NCBI GenBank assembly: GCA_033002965.1
Contig: JAURVB010004716.1
Location: 1-64,000 of the forward strand
Origin: Piper betle
Taxonomy: Eukaryota > Streptophyta > Magnoliopsida > Piperales > Piperaceae
Direction: 5' to 3'
Length of the DNA: 64,000 bases
Positions 10,406-20,563 of the stretch are shown in pieces. The translations under genes and the position numbers were made by a program. Under the pieces are notes generated by a model. The model worked only from the letters and a program-made list of their open reading frames with translations, was not told the DNA's origin and made no database searches. Each line of letters starts with the position of its first letter. Positions within the stretch are counted from its first letter, which is position 1.

Positions 10406-12434
10406 TGTAATAACTAGTATTTAATTTCTGTTTTCATAGATTTTATATTGTAGACATTGTTTCTTGAGACAATTACAAATTTATACTTCATATTTTCATT
10501 CGGGTAAAATTTTCATTGTACTTGAAGCATGGTGTGATGTGTGGTACATTGAATTATACGAAGATAAGTTGATTTTACTTTGTATGAGAAATTAAAATTA
10601 GTGGAAACACTTATTTCAGTCATACAGGTTTCTTAAGTGGAGCCAATGTAGGAATAAAGGGCTAGCCAATTAGTAAGAAATAGGTTTAGGTTGAAACCTT
10701 AGCTCAAAACCCTCTATCCCCTCTTCTCTCACCAACCTCTTCTCTCTCTAGCTATCTCATCATTGTCCTTTCTCTTTACCATGTTTTGACTCGTCGAGAT
10801 CGTGTTGGGGAGTATTCTAGGTGTGGTTTGTTGAAAGATGAGGTTATTAATTTAACTAAAACAAGTTATCTCATTATATTTATGCATCATCAATATTATT
10901 CATTGATTTTTTTTGATAAAGTTATCCATTATATTCATGGTTGTTCACAATTGTTTGTGATTGTAATACATGTATTCATGATTTAATATGTTTTATTTTT
11001 GTAAATCATGTATATTCACCATGCTTCAGATCATGAACTCAATTTGGGTGGAGGTAATTTAGGTTTAAATAACATAAAATTGAAGCTTGATGGATGTTTT
11101 ATGTTGTTTCTATGAATATTTATTCTGAAGAAAATGAGTACGGAAATATTAATAAAGATCCCATTTTTTGCAACCAAGAACAGTTCTTAAGTCTCAATAA
11201 TAATGGAGATAGAGAGTACATAAAATTTCATTCAATTGGGAGTTGATTTGACATAGTTCTTGTAAAAACCTAGTCGAAATGGAAGAGATTTGACCTTATT
11301 TGAGAGCATTAATAGTAACTTTAGATTTAGATGCCCAAATTAAAAATACTTTTAGAGGAATGTTAATTAGATGTTACCAGGGTACGGTTGACATTCATGA
11401 ATTTAGGACGTTGTTTAGGCCTTCAACGAATGCTGGGAAAATTGCAAAATATGAAGAAAATTTGTATTTGAAAAGTGCCAGAGTGCGTAAACATTTTGAA
11501 ACACACCACTTAGATGTTTTTCCATTTTATTTTAGAGTAGCAGAACGTCCAAATGCCCTAAAATAGAGCATCTAAACGCCCAGTCCTCGAATACAATTTG
11601 ATGTTTTTGATATTTATAAGTTATTCAATGATGATAAATAAATTATAATGTTTGGATGATAGATGAATATTTGTGACATGTCATGCATACACATATATGT
11701 AGACAAGTTCGGGTAGTGATGTATAGCATTTTTTGATTACTTAGACAAGGAGGAAGTGTTGTTGAGACATCTTGGAGCTCAAAAAGGCATCTATTTAGGT
11801 CTGTATATACGCTATTTGAGAAGCTTTATTATTGATGTTTTTGACATGTCGAGCCAATTAATCAAATCTTGGTTTGATGCTTTTGTATATGGAATAAACT
11901 TAATATGGTTAAATAATGTAAATGTTGAAATAGAAACTAAAACATATTGGTTTTTATATGTTTTCATAAATTGGTAAGTCCAATCAATGGCGGGGCCTAG
12001 GTTTAACTATAATTAATTTAGGATTGGTTAAACCAATGGGCCATACTGATAAAATGTTAGCCATCCACTTTAACCCATGCCAAAGTTGGGAGGCTAACTT
12101 TACACACAACACTTATGATCATATGTGGGGTGGTAACTAGCGGGTGATGTGGTCGGCCAGCCACACATATCCCAAGAGTTTTGATGCTAACTTGACTAAT
12201 TACTCACAAAAATGAGTGGATGATACATGTAAGGTGAAATGAATTGAGTATCAAGTTTTGTATGCTTGTTTATAAATTGATTGAAGTTTATGCAGGAAAT
12301 CATCTCTGAAAATTAGTCCACATTGTTATTTAAATGGTTAAACTTTTCTGGGTGAGGATATAAGAGCTATATCTTGAAATCAAACAACGCGAGTGGATGA
12401 ATACTTAACATTAAGGGCTAATGATGTGGAATCA
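10406..12434 (+). repeat. RT1 5' LTR, part 1
   Basis: First 2029 bp of the 5' LTR, matching 32569 onward. Compared with the 3' LTR, a 161-bp block carrying the TATA box is missing at 10699-10704. The segment stops at AATCA, the TSD copied when RT2 inserted. Open frames here (10786-10986, 11300-11566, 11756-11977) are LTR sequence, not genes. Confidence 0.9.
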
Positions 12435-13724
12435 TGTAACACCCTGATTTCGGTTCACTTAAACACATCAAATGTAAATAAAAGTAAAATACTAAATAAC
12501 TGTGCTAAGTCCAAATGTTTGTAACGTTTATCTGTCCTCCCACTAAAGTCGACTCACTATTTACATGACCTACATATATTATATGAAAACTGTTAATAAC
12601 GAATGTTACTAGTCTAAAAAATAACTAATACAATATAGCAAATGAGTATTTCATTACCTATAAAAACATATGAAACTTCAAGATTGCCTCACACTGGGCG
12701 GTAAGTAAACATACTTAAGTAATTACCCGCTCGCATGCATGGTTCATAATCATTTCAAACATACATATAGCGCTCATGCCCTCACACCTTCCATATCACC
12801 CGCCATGGTACTCGAGTGGCAAAAGGAATAGTTAAGATAGTGCCACAATTTCTGGAAATATGTTGCATTACGCAGTACCATTATACACCGCACTACCTTA
12901 TGGTTTGAAGGAGTACTAATGCGATTCATACATAGCTCCATACTACTCACTCTCTTATTCGTCAAAACCATAAAATACAGGTACTCATATAATAGGCATA
13001 GGAAAGAGGTTTGTATATATATTTTTGAAGCTTAATTTCGAAAACCTACAAGGGGTCATCCTTAGTTTTGTTAAACATGGGTAGAAAACACAGCTAAATG
13101 GCCCGACATCGGAGGGATGCAATAAAACGCTCCCGATGTTGTCCTACATATAAAACACGATTAAACTCGACATGTAAGGAGTCAAGCAGAGAGGGAGAGT
13201 CCTACGGACCTATGGTCCAAATTCCAAGCGTCTGAATATCTATGGCGAGCTCGAATTCTGGAACCTACATTAGACCTATCACTAAGTAAAATACTAACAT
13301 CCTTATATGATGCATGCTCGTGGTGTGTGGTCATATCATCAATACATCCTAATAAAGAAAATAGTGCTAACAAAGCTACAACTAAACACCTGGCATGCAA
13401 ATCAATACATAATAATAGTAAATAACAAATAAATAAACATGGAATCCACTCACATATATTTAGAGAAATAATAAATACACGACGATAAATAATACTCTAA
13501 TAATAAAAGAATAAAAAAGTATACTATATAAATATACAGTTAAACATGAGTAAATATCAAATATACTCGTATTAGTAAATATATAAATAAATAAATAATA
13601 ATAATAATAATTCAATAAATAAATAAATATTTAATACTCATTAATCATGAATATTAATAATATCAAACTCATACAACACAAGAATACATAATTAAATACA
13701 AATAAATAATAGCATACACAAAAC

Positions 13725-13761
<37 letters not shown>

Positions 13762-15327
13762 AGTAAACATAATAAGACTAATATTCATAAGTAAATATAA
13801 TATTAATAACAATAAATAATCATGTAAACATTCATTGTATACGATAAACACATAAATAAAATAAATAATAATAATAATAAATAAATATATAAATAAATAA
13901 AACAATAGATAAAGAAAAATAATCATAACATCCAATCATGCTAAATCATGTGAACATGTATTACAACTAACATAGAGGTTCTCGAATTACCGAAAACGGT
14001 GCAAGAACAGACAAAAACAGTCCAAAAATGTGCTGAACCAGACCGAACCAAGCTAAACTAGACCAAATAGAATGGTTGAACCAACCCAGTTTGGATTGAA
14101 TGGAAAATGGGCTAGGTTGGCTAGCCTGATGGACATAGACATGGACACGGGTTGGTGGGCTAGGGCATGACCAGGAGTACATGGTCACACGCTGGTGGAC
14201 GCAGTCGCGTGCAGGTGGGTAAACAGGTCGAACAAGGGGGTGGTGGTGCCCGTGGCCGGCGAATGCTGACAGTGGTGTGATGGAGGCTGATGTCTATCAT
14301 CATCGAAAGAGGGGAAGACAGGGAATGTGACGGTGGTGATGGTCGGAGGAGTCCGGTCCTCGACTAGGCAGAAAATGCATGGAAAGTGGCGGTGTGGTCG
14401 CCGGGCGTGGCTGGCGGCGATTGTAGCCGTGGATGTCATTGTGGGTTGTCTCAAAATGTAGATCTCGGTGAGAGGGAGCTGTGTGGGTGGTCGGATCGAC
14501 AGAAGGTGCCTCACTGGCGCCGAAAAAAGACCCAAACGGTGGAGGTGGTGATGATGAATAGTGATCAAAAACTCGGTTGCCGACAGCGATAGTGGCGGCG
14601 CCGATGGTCGTAAGTGGTACGAATGGAAAGCCAGCCATGAGGAGGTCACAGCTGTATTTAATGGGTGGCCGGAGAACGGCCGTAGTCTTGCCGGCAGAGA
14701 GCCGAAGTGGTGGCGGTAGTAATGGTGTAAAAGTTTGGAAATCATGAATAATCCGTTGGGATCTTCCACGTGGAACAATCGGAACTCTGACAACTTGTTG
14801 CCTAGTGGGGCCCACCTATGGATATACATATAGACGGAAAGCTCGGATTGAGATTGTCTAAAGTCAAAACTGACTCAAGTCCTAAAAGTGACTCTATAGG
14901 CGGGAATCCCGGTAAAAAGGCTAAATGGGCCTCAAACCCTAAACTCGATCAAGCTGGGCCCACAGAGGCAATATCCAGTGATCCGAAATTCTTATACTGC
15001 ATGCAAATGAAATATCCAAAAAATTCATAACTAATACTAAACGCTGAAACTCCCTAGATCTAGGCTTACAATTTTGGCTAACTTATAAAAGTCATATGTA
15101 TACTTCGTGTATACATTGATCACTCATGCACTACTGTATCATAACTTAAACTATCATATACATGTCGGGTATACTCAACCTCAATAACATGCCCATATGG
15201 CCATCTGAGCCTCATACTCATACTCATAAAATTGTTTTGGCTTGAGCTTGCTTGAATTGATTCGAGACTGTCCGAACTGGACAAAACTAAAATCGGGTAA
15301 AACCTTAACCCAAAAATGGGGTTTACA
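12435..15327 (-). repeat. RT2 3' LTR (left, minus strand)
   Basis: 2893 bp. Contains an AT-rich half (about 13400-13940, with (AT)n at 13727-13757 and AAT/AAAT tracts) and a GC-rich half (about 14100-14830) followed by TATA-like sequence (minus CTATATGTATAT, about 14822-14833) and GTGGGGCCCACC. Relative to its partner and to the solo LTR it lacks about 130 bp near 12459. The long minus frames at 14185-14829 and 14300-14815 are discussed separately. Confidence 0.9.
14185..14829 (-). other. 214-codon frame in the GC-rich half of an RT2-family LTR
   Basis: An open frame rich in His, Pro, Thr, Ser and Arg, starting MYIHRWAPLG just downstream of the LTR TATA box. A related frame (HRWAPL... and EIFILRQPT versus EIYILRQPT) occurs at the same place in the solo LTR at 37108-37737. 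The right RT2 LTR carries the same DNA broken by stops. A second, overlapping minus frame of 171 codons in another phase argues that GC composition, not selection, keeps frames open. No domain is recognised. It is probably untranslated leader of the element transcript. Confidence 0.35.
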
Positions 15328-15340
15328 ACCTCTCCTCCTT
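15328..15340 (-). promoter_or_regulatory. RT2 polypurine tract
   Basis: Minus-strand AAGGAGGAGAGGT abuts the 3' LTR start TGTAAACCCC, the expected position of the plus-strand primer for reverse transcription. Confidence 0.85.
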
Positions 15341-17231
15341 ATAAAAAATCCGCCCATGGAATTTCTTAAATCATATTTGATCGAAAGACTCAACTAAAGA
15401 AGTCATCTTGTTGGCAATCTGGTAGCTTCCCCTCGATATCTAGCTGAACATAGCCCAAACAGACCAACATGAAACTAGAATACTGAACACTGATGAAGAT
15501 TGCTAGCTCCTTACTAATCTGGGTGGATAGGACCACACATGGTCAAATCATTTGGCTACACATGCCATATATGCTAGAATCATCTGTCTACACTGACAAT
15601 ACAAGCTAGAATCGTCTCGCTGGACTAACCATGTATGCTCGAATTGTCTCGCCGGACTGACCATGCATGCTCGAGCTATCTCTTTGGAATAACTCCTAGG
15701 GTCATTGCGAACTATGGAGATTGAAATGCAATGACCTTGGTGGGAATAATCTAAGCTCACTCCTAAGGCCTACCAGGTAGTCCAGCAAGTACTCTAGAGT
15801 ACTGCAGGGTACTAGTCTGAACTACATCAGGAAAAACTATATCCATGAGATGTATGTGGCCTATCATATGCCCATGTCTCCCTGATCCTTAACAATGTGA
15901 TAGGTCAACTATGTGTACCCTCAGGGCACTCTAATCTAGGTCCTACTGTAATACTAGGGTATCCTGTGAGTCCTGCTAGTATATGGTGAATTCTAGTACT
16001 AAATAAGGGCATATGCAAATGAGCTATATGGCTCACTGTTGCTAGTCTATGTGAAACAATCAAGTGTCCCTAGAAGAGGAACAAGACTGCTCACCAGGTC
16101 TTAGCTAACTCAGTTTGTTCCATAATACTGGTGTGACTCTACTGCATGCTATGACTCTCGTAACTATCTATATCACTACTAACTGCTGCTGAAGAGGGCT
16201 CTCTATGATGGAATGATGGTGAGAATACTTGTATATGTACAGCATGTCTCAAGGAGTATGAAAACATACTCTTCACGGAACTATGGAGTTTGCATCTGCT
16301 TTATGGTAGCTGTGCTGGTCAATGTCTGTTCATCTGAACCATCTGAAAAACATATAGAAAGACCAATATATCTAGAAGGGTAAGTGTAAAATACTTGTAT
16401 GAAGGCTTAGGGTTGTCTGACATCTCTAGTCACATGAAAAGAGATTGGATCTTTGGCAAAAAATTGGTCACACTGCTCTAGGACTCCAACTATATGTCTC
16501 GCATCCTCACGTGGTCTGATATTAGGTCTGCTAGAAGAGTACAATAGTATGAGAAAATCTTATTAGGTATGCATATCACTTTATTTGTTATTTTGTGAGT
16601 ATGTTTGTATGAATAATAAGGGTAATGGAAAAACTCTGTATAGGATATTGGGTGACTAAAAAAAATATGGGTAGGTCCATGGACATGTCTCCAAGATCAT
16701 CATGATTGGATTCTACCATAGGTGGCCAGCCTATGGAACAACCAATCAACGATGAGTCTAAGAGATGGCTCCTAAGTGGCTCTAGTTCAATCAACTAACA
16801 ATAAGCATGTGTTTCTCGATACCGTACTAGTCATGTACTTTTAAACGGATGGGGTTTAGACTACACAAAGAGCCACTATCTCTCCTCGAGTTGATAGGGT
16901 AGTGAGGTTTGATACGTGTCTCATCCACTCTTCAATGGTCTGTGACCTGCCATCCCGTACCGATTTGTAGCACTAATCTTGACTCACATGACTACTACCG
17001 CTGTGGTAGACTCTCAAGTAAAGCTATAAGTCAAGATAAGCATACATTGATGTCCCTCTATCTAGTCGAAATGATCCAGTCTGACTGAAGTCTTTGTCAG
17101 CATCACTCCAAAGCTTGGGTGTAGTAGTCTCCTCCAGAATGTTCTGTCATCAGCTACCCGCACTGTAAGCCTCTATAGTACCATAAAGGTACCTCCTATA
17201 CTCAGGGTCAGGCTAAATCCTATGTCTTAAG
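15341..17231 (-). other. RT2 internal region, distal part
   Basis: Minus-strand element body between its PPT and the RT3 insertion. No recognisable retroviral domain on either strand. A 32-bp tandem array lies at 15573-15690. The minus frame at 15548-15760 spans that array and is an artefact of it. Confidence 0.7.
15573..15690. repeat. 32-bp tandem array
   Basis: Starts at 15573, 15605, 15637 and 15669 (exact period 32), each opening GCTAGAAT or GCTCGA and containing GTCTCGC-GGACT. About 3.5 copies. Confidence 0.85.
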
Positions 17232-17236
17232 GTAAG

Positions 17237-18701
17237 TGTTACGGGTCGTAACCGTGGGGCGCCAAGGGAGCTAGGATTTGGCGGTTGGTCCTAGTCGTCC
17301 CGAGTCCAGAGCCGGTAGCTGGTGCTATCCGGGTGGTGGAACAACCTACCGGAGTGCTGGTCGGGTTGGTGTGCAATCGTGGTTCCAACGGGTGCAGGTA
17401 TCGAGCATGGGTGATCCAGACGCGTGCGAGGTCGAGCCGTGCCGGGAGTAGTACCGGGAGCGGAGGGTGCAGATGACCGAGCACCGCGACCGAGCATGTG
17501 GGCAGCAGTACCGTGTGTGCCGAGCGAGCACGTCGGCGCGAACCAGCAAAGTGACCGATCAATGCTGGGCAGGACTATCCTGGTGTTGAGGTTGGCGGTG
17601 AGCGTCCGGGTCCGAGTGAGTCAGGATCCCGGTACTGAGTGCTGTGGGGGTCTGGAGCATGCCGAGTGCAGGTTTCGGTACCAGGGCTAGCCGGGGCGAA
17701 CCAGGAGGGTTCGACCACCTGGCTAGGGTGCACCGGGGCTTTTCAGTAATTGCAGCTGGAAACTCCAAGGGTTGGGGTGATGTGAGCTGGCCAAGGAGGA
17801 CCGTGGATCTGGGGGTCGACGGTGTGGATCAGTTTGGTGACATCACTAGGTTGGTGACTCATGTGGATCGAGCTGAGCCATTGATCGAAGATTGGATGGT
17901 CAGGATCCAAGGGGGTGACGTGCACTATTTCCAGCCCGAAGCCTATATAAGGAGGTGCTTCATTGTGTTGAGGCAGATCAGAAAGTAGAGAAGAACAACA
18001 AGTGAGGAGTAGGAGTGTGTGGGTTCTCAGTGGGGGGGAACCACCTTGGTCGGGAAAAGGGGAACTTGGAGTCTGCTGCAGCCAGGCCGTGGGGGACGGA
18101 CTGGGGCTCCAAGGCAGACTGCCGGTGTAGTCGTGGTCCACCTTTAGACCAAGGTTCCTACCAGTGTTGTTCGGCAACCCTGCGAGGTATTGCCGAGGGT
18201 TGTGAGTGAAGTCCTGTCGAGTGAGGGTCGAGAGGCAAGGTCGTGGGGTTTGCATGTCCACGACCAGCAAGTAGTCGAGAGTAGGATTACTTGTAGTTAT
18301 CCTGTATTCATACTAGTGGAATAGAGGTTGGGGAGATTTCCCGTAAAAGTGTAGTGTTTGCGTCGTGTTTGGCCACCAGTGACTGGACCGGTGATTCCGA
18401 GGTCTGGTCGTGCCGGTAATTGGGTGACCGGGACTGGGACGCATAACGCTGCTGCTTGGCGATTCCGTGTGATCGATAACTTGTTCGGTAAGAGCTAACA
18501 CCGGTAACCAGGTACCGGTATCAGGGTGCGCCAGCAATCGGGCGTGGTACCGGGACTGGGGTGTTGGTGCCCGCGTTGCCGCTTTGCGTAGCGGTCACGT
18601 GCTGCGTACGGGGGTTGGCTGGTGTTTCCAGGGAGGGAAACACGCCGCACAGGGGGAAGTCCTAGGCGAAAAATTTAGACCCAAAGGGGGACCCTGTGAC
18701 A
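17237..18701 (+). repeat. RT3 5' LTR
   Basis: Opens TGTTACGGGTCGTAAC, which contains a 6-bp hairpin, and closes CCCTGTGACA. A TATA box (TATATAA, 17944-17950) marks the U3/R boundary about 700 bp in. All open frames here occur in both LTRs and are not genes. Confidence 0.96.
17944..17950 (+). promoter_or_regulatory. RT3 5' LTR TATA box
   Basis: GCCTATATAAGGAGG is a well-formed plant TATA element. Transcription should begin about 30 bp downstream. The same box in the 3' LTR is at 23048-23054. Confidence 0.8.
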
Positions 18702-18703
18702 GA

Positions 18704-18714
18704 GGTATCAGAGC
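18704..18714 (+). promoter_or_regulatory. RT3 primer-binding site
   Basis: GGTATCAGAGC, 2 bp after the LTR end, complements the 3' end of initiator-Met tRNA; the first expected base (T) is replaced by A at 18703. Confidence 0.9.
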
Positions 18715-18810
18715 GTCTCTGGTTCGGTGTGAGCCAAAGGTCTTGCGGGGCACAACACAGCTTTCAGAGGAAAGTCCCCACACTTTACCAGTAGCGTTAC
18801 CGAGAGAGAG

Positions 18811-19438
18811 ATGGACACACGGGCAGAAGCTCTCAGAGAAAGAGTAGCACGGCTGGAAGGGCTGGTAGGAGAACCTATCAGTGAAGATGGGCATACCGTC
18901 TTCGAGCGATTGCAGTTCCTGACGGAAGGGGTCCGGGACTTGAGCACTCGGGTGAATGACATACCCGTGGCCAGCCTTGCACGAGAGCAGGAGACGGCGG
19001 GGATGCTTGGAGGTCTCCGGGATGCACTAGAAGCTTTATATACAGATGTTGCTCTGTTGAAGCAGGTAGTAGGAGGACATCCTCAACCCGGTGGGGTTGA
19101 CCGTGCAGCCAAGGAATACTCGATCCCAGGAAGGCTCAAGGTGCCGGAGCCAACGAAGTTTGAGGGAGCTAGGTCGGCCAAGGACCTAGAAAACTTCATC
19201 TGGGATATGCAAGAGTACTTCGTTGCTGCGAACATACCCGAAGAGCACCAGGTTTCTATGGCCAGCATGTTTCTGTCGGGGGATGCCAAGTTATGGTATC
19301 AGTACTCGCACCGAGGAGGATCGAAGTGCTGGTCGACCCCGAATGGAGACCTGGGATTCCTTAGAAGCAGGAGCTTCGGGAGCAATTCTTGCCCACCTAA
19401 CACTACATGGGTGGCAAGGGACAAACTCAAGAGATTTG
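18811..19438 (+). pseudogene. RT3 gag, N-terminal and central part with frameshift cluster
   Basis: Capsid-type structural protein of a Ty3/gypsy element. The ATG at 18811 (MDTRAEALRERVARLEG) is about 110 bp after the LTR and starts a heptad-like coiled coil over residues 1-100. It is followed by the gag core beginning KVPEPTKFEGARSAKDLENF and running to FLSGDAKLWY. From about 19297 to 19438 the recognisable reading passes through frames 1, 2, 3, 1 and 2. The landmarks are TEEDRSAGRPRMETWDSL in frame 2, ELREQFLP in frame 3 at 19371-19394, NTTWVARDKLKR in frame 1 at 19399 on, and LRQSGTVREYVKEF in frame 2 from 19436. Each step fits one net extra base; the last two can be placed at 19398 and in the T run at 19435-19437. 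As it stands this copy cannot make an intact Gag. Confidence 0.88.
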
Positions 19439-20563
19439 AGACAGTCCGGAACGGTGAGAGAGTACGTCAAGGAGTTCAGTTCTTGTCTCCTAGACATCAA
19501 AAATATGTCGGAGGAGGACAAGTTGTTTAATTTTATTTCAGGTTTGCAACCTTGGGCTCAGACGGAGCTGAGGTGGCAGAAAGTCCGGGATTTACCTGCA
19601 GCTTTGGTGGCTGCCGATGCACTGGTGGACTTCAAGCATGCTGGGGCCTCGGGAGATGATGGCCCGAGTGTGAATTTCCAGGGAGGCAAAGGCAAAAACA
19701 GCCAACGGGATGGCAGGAGGCCATTCCGGCCAAAGGAGAGGAGCAGGGATCGCGTGCCGGGTGTGCCAGCATCCGGGTGCTTTCTGTGCGGTGGACCGCA
19801 TCGGGCACGGGAGTGTCCGAACCGTGCCAAGGTGAGTGCTATGGTAGCTGATGCAGACCAAGTCCAAGAGGAGGAGCCTCTTGCCCGAGCGTCTACCCTT
19901 CAGATACTCGGGGCGTTGCGTGCTGGACGTGCAGCTTCTGAGGGAGCTGGCCTGATGTACGTTCCATGTGTAGTGAACGGGAGAGCAGTTTCAGCCCTAG
20001 TAGATACAGGTGCTACGCACAATTTCGTCTCCAAAGGGATGGCATTGGAGCTAGGGTTGAAGACCAGGATCGATACCGGCAAGATGAAGGCAGTGAACTC
20101 ACAGGCGAAACAGGTTGAGGGCATAGCGAGAGATGTCCCGATCCGCCTGGGGGAGTATGAAGGCCGAGTGGATTTGACGGTCGTCGTGCTAGACGATTTT
20201 GATCTGATACTCGGTAATCCTTTCATGCGTTCTGCCGGAGTTGGAGTGTTTCCACAGCTGGGAGGTGTTCTGATTACGGATAAGGCAGGTGCGAGCTTTG
20301 TTCGTAGCCAGAAGGGACCTTCTGGGGTCAAGTGCAGCACTGTCAGGGAGGAGCATCTGTCGGCAATGCAGGTGGCTCGAGAGTGCACGGGGGCCTTGAC
20401 TGATCTTGCAGGAACGGGTGAGATCCGACCGGACCATGTGGTGGTGGTGGCGGATTTGCGGGTGGATGAGCAGTCTACCGAGTTGCCAAAGGAGTCTCCC
20501 GAGAGAACGATCATTCACCAGATCGAGTTGGTGCCAGGGAGGGTACCAGCGCCGGCACACTAG
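19436..20563 (+). CDS. RT3 gag C-terminus (zinc knuckle) plus aspartic protease
   Basis: Continuous frame of about 375 codons after the shift cluster. It contains the gag C-terminal core (EYVKEFSSCLLDIKNMSEED, then LFNFISGLQPWAQTEL), a basic linker, and a CCHC knuckle CFLCGGPHRARECP (spacing C-x2-C-x3-H-x4-C, the variant common in plant Ty3 elements) at about 19779-19820. It then has a retropepsin domain with the active-site motif LVDTGATHNF near 20001-20030 and the flap/ILGNPF region near 20205-20225. The frame ends at TAG 20561-20563 just after IELVPG, the usual first segment of reverse transcriptase. The knuckle-to-protease part looks undamaged. Without the upstream frame it has no proper start, so expression is doubtful. 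Confidence 0.85.
   Translation: MRQSGTVREYVKEFSSCLLDIKNMSEEDKLFNFISGLQPWAQTELRWQKVRDLPAALVAADALVDFKHAGASGDDGPSVNFQGGKGKNSQRDGRRPFRPKERSRDRVPGVPASGCFLCGGPHRARECPNRAKVSAMVADADQVQEEEPLARASTLQILGALRAGRAASEGAGLMYVPCVVNGRAVSALVDTGATHNFVSKGMALELGLKTRIDTGKMKAVNSQAKQVEGIARDVPIRLGEYEGRVDLTVVVLDDFDLILGNPFMRSAGVGVFPQLGGVLITDKAGASFVRSQKGPSGVKCSTVREEHLSAMQVARECTGALTDLAGTGEIRPDHVVVVADLRVDEQSTELPKESPERTIIHQIELVPGRVPAPAH

Noticed and set aside
13669..13935. Ile/Tyr-rich minus frame (also 27102-27389)
   Set aside because: Reads through AT and AAT microsatellites in the RT2 LTRs; hydrophobic composition is a by-product.
17239..18847. Many overlapping frames on both strands in the RT3 left LTR (and identical set at 22343-23926)
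   Set aside because: They repeat in both LTRs, overlap in several phases and follow high GC content; no motif. LTR artefacts.
19900..20514. 204-codon minus frame opposite the RT3 protease
   Set aside because: Antisense shadow of the gag-PR frame, which carries the knuckle and DTGA motifs.
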